Shown one piece after another: positions 48,334-59,385 of a DNA stretch of 64,000 nucleotides. Made by a program: the position numbers and the translations under genes. Numbering within the stretch: the stretch's first letter is position 1; the number at the start of each line of letters is the position of its first letter. The notes under the pieces were generated by a model. It saw only the letters and a list, made by a program, of their open reading frames with translations, was not told the DNA's origin and searched no databases. The stretch is from the NCBI GenBank assembly GCA_017311315.1, contig CM029610.1, positions 12,042,728 through 12,106,727 on the forward strand. The letters run 5' to 3'. Origin of the DNA: Dendrocalamus latiflorus (taxonomy: Eukaryota; Streptophyta; Magnoliopsida; Poales; Poaceae).

Positions 48334-49236
48334 CTAGAAGCGGTTCATGAGGTCCTTGAACCACTTCATCACCCCGCCCTCCTCTTCCTGCTGCTCGTCG
48401 GTCTCCTCCGCGTGGTGGTGGTGGCGGTGGTGGTGATGGAACCTCCTCCTCATGATCGCCTTCCTCCACCGCCTCGCTACCTCTTCCTCCTCGTCATTCT
48501 CGAGCGCGTCGTTGTCATCGCCGTCGTGGTGGAAGCGCTTCCTCGTCATCTCCTCCTCGTCCTCGCCATCGTCGTGGTGGAACCGCTTCATGGCCCCTGA
48601 TGCGTCTTCCTCGTCCTGCTCGTGGTCGTCCTCGTGGTGGTGGCGACGGTGGTGGAAGCGGTGGCCGTGGCGGAACCTCCTCCACATCTCCCTCTTCCAC
48701 GCCTTCACCGACTCGTCCTCCTCCTCTTCTTCGCCATGGAGCTGATTCTTGCTCTCCTCCTTGATGAGGTCCGGGTGCGAGCGATCGGGGTCCGGCTCCG
48801 CGACGGCCTTGTCCTCCTTCGCCGCATCCTTTGGCTCCTCTACGTGGGGCAACTCGGCGGGCACGTCGACGACCAGGTGGGCGCGGTTCTCGACAAGGTG
48901 GGGGACACCGCCGCCGTGGCGGTAGAAACGGTACGCGTCCTCCAGGAGGAAGCCGTGGTGACGCGCCCACCAGGGGTTGCGGTGGAGGAGGGCGTGGCCG
49001 TGGCGGCACGGGTGGCGGTGGCGCGGGTGGGAGGGGAGGCGGAGGAAGCCCTGGCCAGCCGCAAAACGGTGGGCCGGGACCACCGCTTCAGTGTCTAACG
49101 CTTCGTCGGTGGCGTCTGGCTTCGTTGGGCCCTGCTCGTCGGAGACGGGCTCCGCCTCGAGGACGCGGCAGTGGGCGACGGCGAGCAGGGAGAGGAGGAG
49201 GAGGAGGAGGGCGGTGGTTGCTGACAGGCGGGCCAT
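48334..49236 (-). CDS. Secreted histidine-rich acidic protein, function unknown (300 aa)
   Basis: This is a single open frame from ATG 49236 to TAG 48334. An upstream in-frame ATG at 49380 would lie before the TATA-like box at about 49290, so 49236 is preferred; the signal peptide also begins there. Residues 1-23 are a strong signal peptide (MARLSATTALLLLLLSLLA...). Residues 56-95 are His/Pro/Arg-rich (PSHPRHRHPCRHGH). Residues 131-180 are Glu/Asp/Lys-rich. Residues 184-275 hold repeated modules of the form RFHH followed by an acidic run: FRHGHRFHHRRHHH, MKRFHHDDGEDEEE, KRFHHDGDDND and RRRFHHHHRHHHH. The protein ends MKWFKDLMNRF. No membrane anchor or enzyme domain is seen. His clusters beside acidic runs suggest metal binding or pH-dependent charge in the wall or vacuole, which is inference. 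I do not recognise the family. The strong codon bias and the promoter support a real gene. Confidence 0.82.
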   Translation of the reverse strand: MARLSATTALLLLLLSLLAVAHCRVLEAEPVSDEQGPTKPDATDEALDTEAVVPAHRFAAGQGFLRLPSHPRHRHPCRHGHALLHRNPWWARHHGFLLEDAYRFYRHGGGVPHLVENRAHLVVDVPAELPHVEEPKDAAKEDKAVAEPDPDRSHPDLIKEESKNQLHGEEEEEDESVKAWKREMWRRFRHGHRFHHRRHHHEDDHEQDEEDASGAMKRFHHDDGEDEEEMTRKRFHHDGDDNDALENDEEEEVARRWRKAIMRRRFHHHHRHHHHAEETDEQQEEEGGVMKWFKDLMNRF

Positions 49237-49284
49237 GATGGGTTGCGTGGCAGGAGAGATGTTTCGGACGGAATGGAAAACGGA

Positions 49285-49295
49285 AGGGTATTTGT
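49285..49295 (-). promoter_or_regulatory. TATA-like box of the His-rich gene
   Basis: On the - strand the sequence reads CTACAAATACC, about 50 bases before the ATG at 49236, giving a very short leader. Confidence 0.5.
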
Positions 49296-49490
49296 AGCCG
49301 CGGGGCGGGGCCCACAAACGGGCTGTACTTGTGGGGTCCACTAGTGTACTGGGGGTGGGGATGTACTGGTGAAGGTGCATTCACTGGATCGGGAAAAATG
49401 GGTGCAAGTCAAACGGGTTATCGGATAATGCCCGCTTTGTTGGTGATTCTTGGTGATGGCGGGATGCATAATTCCAAAATCTATTCCGGA

Positions 49491-49708
49491 GGTCCTTTCT
49501 TTTTAGCTTTTTTAAAAAATATTTTTTTGTTTTTTACAGTAATTAGTTTTGAATGAATATCTTTTTAATATGGAGTCTACAAGTTGATTATAGTAAACAC
49601 TGTAACAACTTCATTGATATCAACCAAAACGGTACGTGAATTTCCGTTACTCCGTACTCTTTCTTATGAATAGCCTAAAAGTTATAAGCCGCAACTAAAA
49701 AGAACAAA
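49491..49708. mobile_element. hAT-like MITE, copy 4
   Basis: Ends ggtcctttctttttagc and gcaactaaaaagaac. The interior gagtctacaagttgattatagtaaacactgtaacaacttc matches 58095-58130. Confidence 0.65.
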
Positions 49709-50331
49709 TCTAAATTTACCAGAAATTTTGTAATGTTTCAAGAGGAAGAAGAGTTTATCAGGGCGCGTATTAAGTAAGAGGATTCACTTAAGAATTTGGT
49801 AGCCAATCAAGCATTCGACCAGAACAAATATACCGATTTTAACTACCTATACGTGAGATCGGTGTAACATTTTTACCGTGTTCGAGAGAGGATGTTTGGT
49901 TTGTAGGATTGTCTCATAAAAAAATTGTAGGAAATAAAGTTTCCCTGCATTTTTTGGAGGCATTTAAAGTTTTAAACATAAGGTAGCTTCTCTCTCCTTT
50001 CTCTAAGAAACACTACCCCTAAAATTCCTACATTTGCCCTATTAGGCAACCAAACCGTTGTTTTGAGCTATTCCTGTCTTTTCGATTCCTCTATTTTTCA
50101 TTTACTACGTTGCAAATAGGGGCCTCCAACATTGAATGTTTCACTGGACTTGGCAGTTTGTGTAGTTGTAGTTTGGTGCTCCATCTCTCTCAAAAATCAA
50201 GCTTGAAAACCACACTATGTATGTTGCTACATGCCGAGGAATACGACGTGCAAAGCAGCGTTGGAGAAGTTGATATAAAAACAATGCTAATAGCAACCCA
50301 ACGAATTTTATGTTTTTTTAAGCCTAAGACA
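49709..50331. other. No supported gene
   Basis: AT-rich sequence. The short frame 50110-50349 has no recognisable domain. Confidence 0.4.
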
Positions 50332-50525
50332 TTGGGTGTGTTTTTTTAGCTACGGTTGATGACTTTTAACCCTAGCACGAGTGCTTGTGAGAACGAATCG
50401 AATGCCGATAAGCTAATAAGTCGCTTTGAAAAGATTATTCCGATAAGTCACTTCGAAATGATGGCAGAGAAACGTTCCTATTTATTTATTTAGAGAAGCT
50501 ATAAGATATAAACCATAAGCGGGAA
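50332..50525. repeat. MITE-like repeat, uninterrupted relative of 2451/7814
   Basis: It starts ttgggtgtgttttttt and includes gtgagaacgaatcgaatgccgataagc, the equivalent of the site where the solo LTR inserted at 2538/7814. The right end meets the LINE start. Confidence 0.65.
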
Positions 50526-50639
50526 GTTCTCCAGACCGCTTCGACTGGACATGCTTCGCTAATGTTTCATAGATAGAATAGAAAAGGGCCACCAACCCCT
50601 AACGCCGGAAAACTCCCTCTACCCTCATCCTAAGTAGCC

Positions 50640-53400
50640 CTCCCTGGTGGTGTCCCCCTCCAACGCTGTCGCTCTAAAGGCCAGAGGTGGCAAGACCAAA
50701 GCCCCACATCTTCCCTCTACAATCTAGCCCCTGGGGAAAAAACAGGATCAGCCTCTTACCTGGATGTGGTTGTCGCCAGGGCCTCCGCGCAAGCACCCTC
50801 GGGGAGGCAGCCCCTTTCATTAGTGGTGGCGGCTGCTATGGCGCCACCTCCATCTTCCTTTGTGCTCAGTGCTCCTCCTCCCCAATCCCACCTTGAAGGT
50901 CACCTCCTCCCATCGCCCCTGGAGGTCGATGAAGGCTGGCGCATAGTGCACAATAGGTGTCGTTGGAAGTGAATCGACTCAAGGTCAAAGATGCAAGTGG
51001 ATTAGAAGCCTGAGATTCCTATAGACCTTATTGGTCGTTGCTGGAACTACTTGGGCCTCAATCATGTCAAGGCAGACTACAGAAATCCCACATGCTGCAG
51101 ACGCTGCAAAGCCTTCAGCCACCACGTGAAAGATTGCAAGCACCCAAGGAGTCCACCTCAAGGGACTAGCAGGTAGTTGTGCCACCGTGACTTTCAGACC
51201 ATACAGACCTCCCCAAAGTCCTCCTCTGCTCATTCTGGTTCCCTCGACTTGTTCGGCACTACAGTTGGCTCTCAGAGTCGTCGAGCCGCCATGCTAGTGA
51301 TGGTCAATGAGGTATTCATACCTTGTTATTCCTTCCTCTCCTCTGCCATGCTTGGGCACCCCGATGGGAGGCCGGAGTATGCCGTTTGTGTCATGCCGCG
51401 CACCACATCACCCGTGGAGATGGAGTCTCACCTCAAACAGGCCCTGGTGGCCTATGTTGGCAGGAACTAGCGTCAATGGTGATGTAGGAGTGGCTTGGTA
51501 TTCCTTACTATGGTTTTTCAGTCCACAACTTTCGACCAGAAGACTTCTTGATCGCCTTCACTTTAGAAGAACTTCGCAATTGTGCTGCTCAGAGTCACTT
51601 CATTGAATACTCGCACTTCACCCTGTTCCTAAAACCATGGAGAAGGCAAAAGCAGGTTTCCACCACTCTATTCCACTTCAAGGTCTTGCTCGACATTGAG
51701 GGCCTACCAGCTTATGCGTGGGACTGGCACATAGTGTCATCCTTGCTCTCGTCGGCGTGTTGGATCGAGCACTTTCACCCCGCCTCTGCTAGTAGGGAGG
51801 ACTTAGCAAATTTCAGGCTAGAGGTCTGGATGGGCGACCCAAATGTAATCCCCAAGCAAGTCTCCCTGCTGATTATGAAACTAGATGAATAAAACCCTAA
51901 TCATACATATCCAATCTTCAGCAAGCTACTATTGCTCATTCATGAGAAGGCCTTGTAATACAACATAATCATCCACATTGCAAAGGTAGAGGATTAACAC
52001 CCCAGTGAGGTCTCATCGTCTTCTTCATATATGTTTTGTCCTTCTAGCGATGGAGATAGTGGCCACGAAGGCCGGCTAGAATGGGACCTCATGGTTCCTC
52101 TAGTCATGGTCCTTGGTGTCGGTTCTTATCCTACGCTCAGGTACATCCGGATGGGGCGTTGGGGCAAGCTGCTTTGAGTGGTGGCAATGGTGGTGCCCAT
52201 TCACACCATTGCTCCAGTCGGTGTGCCGATCGCTCTTAGTGCCTCCCCAACCTGCCCTCTTTGTTGTCGTCGGTAGGAGGAGCCAACATGCTAGCCTCCA
52301 CACCAAACGAGGTGTTTCGCCTGGTTGCAGAGTTGGTTCTGCCGTCCCCGGAGGCAGACCATCCATCACCGCCTAGCCCGATAACCTCCGTACGAATCGT
52401 CGTGTCCTGCCTGGTTGCGGAGTTAGTTTGATCTCCTTCGGCGGTGGACCCTCCTTTGTCACCGGTGGCAGACCTTCCACGCCTTTCGCCACCACCGGGG
52501 AAATCCCTCGGTCGCCACAGCTCGTGAGGAGGGAAGCGTAGGGGACGAGGTGGGGCCATCTCTACAAGGTAGCACCTCAAGTATGGCTTGGTGGCCCCCA
52601 CGTCTGATAGCTCCCAGGCAGGAATCGATGAGGATCCAGTGCCCGATCGACATGTCGATGCCCCCTCAGTGGATCTCGTGGGGCTCGACACCCACAGCTT
52701 GCTCTCTTCTTAGGACATGGAGCTCAAGGGGAGGATGGTGACTTACTCGCGGCAAGCTAGGCTTTCTCCCATCATAGCTACCCCTGTCTCCCTCTCCTCT
52801 TCGGGTGTGATGTGTAAGCCCCTTTGTTAGAAGCTTCCACCCTCTCCCCAACGGTAAATCCAATGGGCATTACCTAGAAGCTTCTAGCGCCTCCCTAGTG
52901 GGTAAAACTAATGGGCCATATGACGTGCGCCAAATTCCGCCTGGCCCACATTTGGAATTCACCGATGGATCCACGACCCACAACCTTAGCCCGCTCAGTT
53001 CAAATCCACAGGGTTCCTAGCCTTCTCAACTCGAACTAGCGCCATCAACAACCCCTCAACAAAGCCATTTCCTGCCTTCCTCAGCCTCTGCTCTGCAACC
53101 CTTCAAGCCATTGTCGTCAACCAAAGGTCTATAGCCCGATCAGGGTCCCACGCCGAAGCAAGCATCTGGCTTCCAAGCCAGCTAAAGGCCTCGACTCCGT
53201 TAAGCGGGTGTAATGATGGCTAATGGTAAAGCTCAGTATTATCAAAATAGAGGATCACCTTGACGATAAAGCAGTGCAAGCTTATGCTTCACTCTTTGAT
53301 CATCCTCTCGCTCCTTAACACATCAAAGCCCTTGTGGCCCTCTTCAACCTTAGCCCTCTGAACTCAATGAACTTCTGCCCCGGGTGTCGACCATTCAACA
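50640..53400 (+). pseudogene. LINE ORF1 (gag-like, CCHC zinc knuckle), degenerate
   Basis: ORF1 proteins bind element RNA. A knuckle reads CRRCKAFSHHVKDC (C-x2-C-x4-H-x4-C) at about 51094-51135, preceded by NYLGLNHVKADY. A following frame at 51548-51892 (FTLEELRNCAAQSHFIE, VLLDIEGLPAYAWDW) is consistent with a C-terminal gag-like domain. Stops and frame changes separate the blocks; the part after 52000 is Pro/Ser-rich and poorly defined. Confidence 0.6.
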
Positions 53401-53466
53401 AACACTACCTCAAGAAAACTGAAGTGCTACGCCAAACTTTGGCGTTGCTGGTCATCATCCCAAGTG

Positions 53467-56310
53467 AATGTCTACTTGTAAAATTCTAGTTTGGAATGTG
53501 TGGGGTCTAAACACGCCTGCCTGTCGAAATGTAGTCAGGAACATGGTTGTCAACCATGACCCGGATGTGGTTTGTATCCAATAAATAAAATTAGATGCCA
53601 TTCTAGCATCTCTTGTAATGCAACTCCTAGGTTTGGTCTACTCTTTCGCTTGCCTACCTGCCTCTAGCACCCGTGGCTGATTACTTACCGCATGGAAGGA
53701 TTCCTCCATTTCAACCTCTAACACCATGGTTCACTCTTTCTCAGTCACGATTCTTGTGATGTTGCAGGACAATAATGCTACTTGGTGGCTAACTTCAGTC
53801 TATAGGACGACTGCAGACCCCGACAAACATCTTTTTTAAAAAAACTTCGTTTTATCGGAGCTTCCTACCCTAGACCATGGTTGTCAATAGGGGATTTCAA
53901 TATGATCCTCTCAACTTCATACAAGAATAATGCTAACATTAATCGACGCTTTATTGGTGTATTCCAACACTTTGTCAATGACATGGAACTAAAAGAGCTC
54001 CATCTCCATGGTCGTTGCTACACGTGGTCCAACGAGAGGGAATGCCCAACCTTAGTCAATCTCGATAGAGCGTTTGTGTCATTGACTGGGAAGATTCATT
54101 CCCTGATGCTGTCATGTGAGCTCAGTCGTCATTGATTTTGGACCATTGTTCTCTACTCATCTCAACCGCACACTCTTTTACCTCCAAACATTGCTTCCAC
54201 TTTAAGTCATTCTGGCCAAAACATGACGACTACCTTGAAGCAGTCAACGAAGCTTGGCAGTGCAACCCTCCATCTCAAACCGTCTCAAGCACTTGGTCAC
54301 CTTATTTAGGAACTTAGCGCACAAACTGCAGAGTTGGGGGACAAGAAATTTTGGTAACATCAAGCTAAACCTAGAAATAGCCAGAGAGATCATCTTTCAG
54401 ATTGACCGCACTCAAGGTAGTCGCCCTCTATCCCATAATGAGAACTGGCTCCACAAAAACCTAAAACTAGAATGTCTTGCCTTGGCATCTCTTGAAAGTG
54501 GACATCTCCAAAGCATTTGATTCAATTTCTTGGCCTTTCCTCTTGGAAGTCCTCATGCATATGGGGTTCAGCCCAAAGTGGCGTGAATGGATATTGCTTT
54601 TGCTTGCTACTTCATCTTCTAGAATTCTTATCAATGGGTAGTTAGGCTAAACAATAAATCTACATCGGGGTCTTCACCAAGGAGACCCATTGTCTCCAAT
54701 GTTATTCCTCCTAGTCATGGAAGCGTTGAATGCACTGTTTCGCATGGCTAGTAGATTGAAAAGTACAACCCCTCTTGGAATCCCAGGCTTAAAGAACAAA
54801 TCTCACTTTATGCCGATGATGTAGTTTGCTTTATTGCTCCACTGTAGCAGGACCTACAGTCACTTAAGTAGATCCTTCACATGTTTGGGGAGGCTACTAG
54901 TCTTTGTGCCAACCTTCAGAAGAGCTAAGTGACGCCCATTTGTTGCGGAGACTATCATTTAGTGGTGGCCTTAAGCGAATTGATGTGTGAGCTCTCACCT
55001 TTCCCAATCAAATACCTTGGCCTACCGCTGTCGCTTACTAAATTGACCAAAACACAATTGCAACCTTTGGTCGAAAAGTTAGTTAGCAAATTACCAAGCT
55101 ATAAAGGAAAACTTTTCTCCTCGAGCGATCGACTTGTCTTGGTCAAGCATATACTCTCCGTGGCACCGTTGTATCACCTACTCTCGCTCGACCTTCCCGC
55201 CTGGGCGATCAAGGCCATTGACAAGCACCGGAGGGCTTTTCTTTGGAAAGGCACAGATGCAGTATGAGGTGGATATTGCTTGGTTGTGTGGAGAATAGTG
55301 TGCAGGCCACTACCTCTTGGGAGGTTAGGCATCTTAGACCTCAAGCTCATGGGCTACGCTTTGAAATTAAGATGGCTTTGGTGGCAAAGAATAGATCCCT
55401 CGCGTACATGAACTACTATACAATCCTCCACTGATCTAGTCATTCAACAGATGTTCGATGCAGCAATAGAGGTGCGGATTGGAGATGGGCACAATACTCT
55501 CTTCTAGATGGACAAGTGGATAGATGGAAATTCTATGGAATTTCGTTAGCCTACCCTCTGGAACCTTGTTTCACCGAGTGCCAGGAGATTGACTACTGTT
55601 GCCCAGGCTGTCAACCTCAACGCTTGGATCAGAGATATCTCTGGGGCACTAACTACTAAGGCTCTTACTCAATACTTCCAGCTGTGGCTTTTAATGCGCT
55701 CTGTGATCTTGCAACCACAAAAATCATGATAAGATGGTTTGGAGGTTTAGCTCTTCAGGCGAATACTCAACAAAGTCTGCCTATAGTGCATTTTTCTTTG
55801 GGGGGAACCCTTTTTGAAAGCTACAAGCAAATTTGGAAGAGTGCAGCGTCGTTGAAATGCAAATTCTTCGCGTGGCTAGCGGTCAATGATCGATGTTGGA
55901 TGTTCGATCACCTTGCGCGTCGAGGGCTGCTTGTGCAGCCAATATGCGCCTTCTACAATCAGCAATGTGAAAGCATTGACCATTTACTATTGCACTGTTA
56001 GTGGGTGGAACAAGCGTGGGCCAGATTATTTAGCATCTTCACTCCTTACCAGCCCTACGAGTCCGGGATAACACATTCTTGGACTACTAGTCAAGGTGGT
56101 AGACGTGCTTACCCATAACCAATCGAAAGGCTTTCGACTCAGTCGTCATACTCTTCCGCCGGACCATCTGGAGGGAGCGGAACGCCCACATCTTCGACAA
56201 TTCAACCCGAAAGATCGCAGCTCTCCTAAATGACCTCCTCAACGAACTAGACTGCTACCGTTGGGCCGACGTAGGGTCGCTTCCGCCCACCCAAAAAATA
56301 CCCCCTTAGT
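53467..56310 (+). pseudogene. LINE ORF2 (endonuclease plus reverse transcriptase), degenerate and internally deleted
   Basis: The ATG at 53467 begins MSTCKILVWNVWGLN, the AP-endonuclease start. Further endonuclease blocks are SIGDFNMIL and GRCYTWSNER (53881-54050). After LECLALASLES (about 54465-54495) the frame passes almost directly to KVDISKAFDSISW (about 54498), which belongs deep in the reverse transcriptase, so several hundred bases are missing. RT motifs LHQGDPLSPMLF (about 54675) and LYADDVV (about 54810) are present, followed by FPIKYLGLPLS and a zf-RVT-like FKCKFFAWLA..DHLLLHC block. Multiple stops confirm a pseudogene. Confidence 0.82.
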
Positions 56311-56515
56311 CCCCTAGGGCTGCTTAGTGGCGTTGCTTCTAATCTTGCGTATGTGCTGAGGTTAGCTAGTACGTGGCTAGCACAGGCGTTTGTCTTATAA
56401 TCTATTCGCATCCCTTACCAATCTTTTTATCTATCTTAATACAACGGTGTGCAATACTTTTGCACGCTCTCTAAAAGACGTGCAATGCTTTTGCGCTCTC
56501 CCTAAAAAACCATAA

Positions 56516-57109
56516 TCAGGACCTTGTTCCACTAGTGATGCTACATGAGAGACTAGGTTGCTCTTGCTCGAAACGAAGCAATGACACCTACCTGTGGGTC
56601 AACTAATTTTGCATTACACATATAAATTTGCATTACACATATAGCGGTCGGGATTTTTTGTCATTCTCATATGTATTTTTGGTGTGCTGACAGAAGATAA
56701 TCCAATTCAGATAACGCGCCGCTATGTCCATTTTAGATTTTTTTTTGTTCTTCTTCTTCCGTACTGCAGTAGAAAGCATTACGCTAATGTCATTTTCACG
56801 TGACCGAAGATCAGCCTAGCGGTTTTATACTTTGGCTTATACTTTCTATTGCAGTAGAGCATATTTAATATTTAATGTTTGGAAGGTTTGATTGAATCTC
56901 TCTAGCTACCAAAAATACTTGTAGTTAGGAATCGAGCGTCTCGTTAGTTGATCTGCACATTTTGTCGGTCCGGAAACGAACCCATGGAATTGTGTTTGCG
57001 TATGTAGTGACGTCAGTTATCTCGTGAATAGGAATAATCAAATGCATAGGTTGAGGTTTGTGTCGGCAACAATAGCTAAGCTAGCGAGCCCAACTGCTAG
57101 GCTTGCATC
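56516..57109. other. No supported gene
   Basis: No ORF with a recognisable domain and no clear repeat in this stretch. Confidence 0.4.
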
Positions 57110-57117
57110 CATGTGAC

Positions 57118-57635
57118 TAGGGGTGGAAAACGGTAACGGATAATTCGTTTTATCCGGTATTCGTATCCGAGAAAATATAAATATGGTAAGCAAAAATCTG
57201 TATTCGAAAATATTCATATTCGTATTCGAGAATATTCGTATCCGTATTTGAGAGTATTCGTATTCGCATTCGCATTCGTATTCGAGAATATTCGTATCCG
57301 TATTCGTATTCGAGACTATTCGATTCGTATTCGATTCGTTTCTAGAACATATGAAAAATTTGTACAAATTTTGTGATTCAAAATTTGAATTTAGGCGATT
57401 TAAAACTGGTAACCAGTCAAAAACCGGTGAAAAATCGGTAAAACCGCTAGGAATCCGTTTTATCCGATATTCGTATCCGAGAAAATCCGTATTCGAAAAT
57501 ATCCGTATTCGTATTCGAGACTATTCGTATCCGTATTTGAGAATATTCGAATTCATATCCGTATTCATTTGAAAAATATGGATTCGTATTCGTATTTGAG
57601 ACTATTCGACCGTATCCGATCCGTTTCCACCCCTA
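57118..57635. mobile_element. Non-autonomous hAT element rich in TATTCG repeats
   Basis: Ends TAGGGGTGGAAAACGG and CCGTTTCCACCCCTA are hAT terminal inverted repeats. The flanks CATGTGAC (57110-57117) and CATGCGAC (57636-57643) are an 8-bp target duplication with one change. The interior is dense in cgtattcg/gaatattcg phrases in both halves. No transposase is encoded. Confidence 0.88.
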
Positions 57636-57715
57636 CATGCGACCCCTATATCTTAATGGAGGAGCTTACTTAGGCATAGTAAATAGTAAATATTAGATAG
57701 GTCCCTTGATTCTAC

Positions 57716-57820
57716 CGGCAACAGCAAGGATCGATATCCAAACCATATCGGCAACAGCAAGGATCGATATCCAAACCATATCGGCAACAGCAAGGATATC
57801 CAGACCATATCGGCAACAGC
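57716..57820. repeat. Minisatellite, 33-bp unit
   Basis: Units start at 57716, 57749 and 57782 (the last lacks 4 bases), with a partial fourth at 57811. The unit opens cggcaacagcaaggatcgat and closes ccaaaccatat. Confidence 0.93.
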
Positions 57821-57910
57821 TTTTGGCGAAGCAGACGGAGTATTTAACAAAAAATAACGTAACGTACACTGTTTGTTGTCACTAGTGATAGGCTCCTTCA
57901 CTGGCTAGTA

Positions 57911-58353
57911 CCCCTCCATCTCACAGTATAAATTCGGCATATATATCTTTAAAAAATGTTAGTTAAATAATGTTTAATAGAATTATATCAGAATTGCTTA
58001 TATTAGATAGACATAGGCCCTATTTGCTTTCGCTTTAATAAGTTGTTTTTCTACATTACCTAACTTTCAAAAGGAATGTTTTTTTAAAACGAGATCTACT
58101 AGTCAATTATAGTACACACTATAATAACTTCATTTATATCAACCAAAATCGCGTGTGAGTCTCTCTACAACTTCTCTATAAGCTGTTACATTCATAAGCC
58201 AAAATTAAAAGCCATCAATAAAAATAAATATGAACATCCCTATAGTACTACTTTTTCTATTAGAAATAAATATAATCAAATTTTATTAAATATTACTTAA
58301 ATAATTTACCTCTTAAATATATTTATCGGAGTTATACTGCGGAACGGAGGAAG
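57911..58353. mobile_element. Stowaway-like MITE interrupted by another MITE
   Basis: Left end ccctccatctcacagtataa and right end ttatactgcggaacggagg are inverted, Stowaway-like. The left flank is TA; the right tip is eroded. The two halves (57911-58015 and 58241-58353) are separated by the hAT-like MITE at 58016-58240. Confidence 0.6.
58016..58240. mobile_element. hAT-like MITE, copy 5, nested in a Stowaway-like MITE
   Basis: It starts ggccctatttgctttcgc and ends aataaatatgaacatccc. The interior (tcaattatagtacacactataataacttcatttatatcaacc) matches the 49491 copy. No target duplication is preserved. Confidence 0.6.
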
Positions 58354-59189
58354 CAGTTAACAACTCGAGATGATGACGCTCTTTCTTTAAGGTGACTGAT
58401 TTGTGGACCCACGGGCTGCTTTAAGGTCTTCTAAGGGCCCATGCACGATCAAATTTCAGCCCGTGATTGTAAAGCCTTCCATCGTGTTTGGTTCGCTCGT
58501 ACCAAGTCCGTGGCTTCCACCGCCACTCCGGCCCAACTCCTTGCTACGTCTACGTGGGCTACCACCGAATCTAATAATTCACAGCTTATCGCATGATCTC
58601 CTCGGCCGGATGCTCTGGGATTAGCAATTGTTTGTGATTCTTATATGTGCTTGTCACTGGTAAGTGTTAATTAACCAAACTAGATGTACATGATGGTAGT
58701 TTTCACCGAAACAAAATGATATGATATAATTTTTAGTTTTCAAGCAACTTGGATGGCATTTCCAAGTTCCAACAATGAGCAAGAGCAATGAATCGCAACA
58801 TGCACAGAACAGATATAAGTAAAAGGAGTCATTCTGTAATTGCAAACGGGGGAAAAAAAGGAACAGCCATTCTTCTTGCAATTTTTCTTACATCTTCTTG
58901 TTATTTACAGGGCCTGAAACAGCATGATCAAACCCTGTACCGATTTATACATGGCTCCTTCCAAGTTAGCCTTCAGAAACTAAAAAAAGACTAGAGATCC
59001 TTCGAGTGCAATCGCAGGAACCCATCAAAAGCATGAAGCTTTGCTGTATCAATCTTCTCATGTCTCATGATGATTAATTAACTTAACCATTGCGTACTCA
59101 CTCTCAGGGAGGTATAAAAACAAGCAGCCTCCTCTCATCTAGCGGCGGATCTAGAAATGGAGCAAGGTAGGTGCAAATTTATGATAGAT
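58354..59189. other. No supported gene
   Basis: The frames at 58403-58624 and 58788-58994 lack recognisable domains. Nothing else was seen. Confidence 0.4.
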
Positions 59190-59385
59190 TAGTGGTGGAT
59201 TTTTTTGGACTTTGACTTATGGCTGAAATTTTTGAAATCTATACTGTTCACGAGAGGCAGTACATAGAGGGAAATAGTCGCATATAATTTTGGCCGGTAC
59301 AACTGAACTCAGTAGAGATTATACTATAATCTACCTGTAGACTCACCTAAAAATGCACCGTTTAAAAGTTAGTTACTATTGCAGC
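59190..59385. repeat. Dispersed repeat, relative of 2225-2415
   Basis: It shares with the earlier copy the T-run, cttatggctgaaatttttgaaa, gtacatagagggaaatagtcgcata and aactcagta blocks in the same order. Confidence 0.65.

Larger units (their letters stand above)
50530..56515 (+). mobile_element. Degenerate L1-type LINE (non-LTR retrotransposon)
   Basis: The order is that of plant L1 elements: ORF1 with a CCHC zinc knuckle (about 51090-51135), then endonuclease (53467-54140), reverse transcriptase (54500-55260) and a zf-RVT segment (55840-56000). The 3' tail has two copies of a gtgcaatacttttgcacgctctc-type phrase (56448-56510). Many stops and frame changes show it is dead. The 5' edge is approximate and no target duplication was fixed. 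Confidence 0.85.

Noticed and set aside
48452..49297. Long frames overlapping the His-rich gene on both strands (for example 48622-49098 and 48515-49009)
   Set aside because: Shadows of the GC-rich coding sequence. Only the 48334-49236 frame has a signal peptide, regular modules and a promoter.
49237..49380. Start of the His-rich protein at the upstream ATG 49380
   Set aside because: It would lie upstream of the TATA-like box and put 48 extra residues before a strong signal peptide.
57716..57820. CRISPR-like array
   Set aside because: Units abut with no spacers and there are no cas genes. This is a plant minisatellite.
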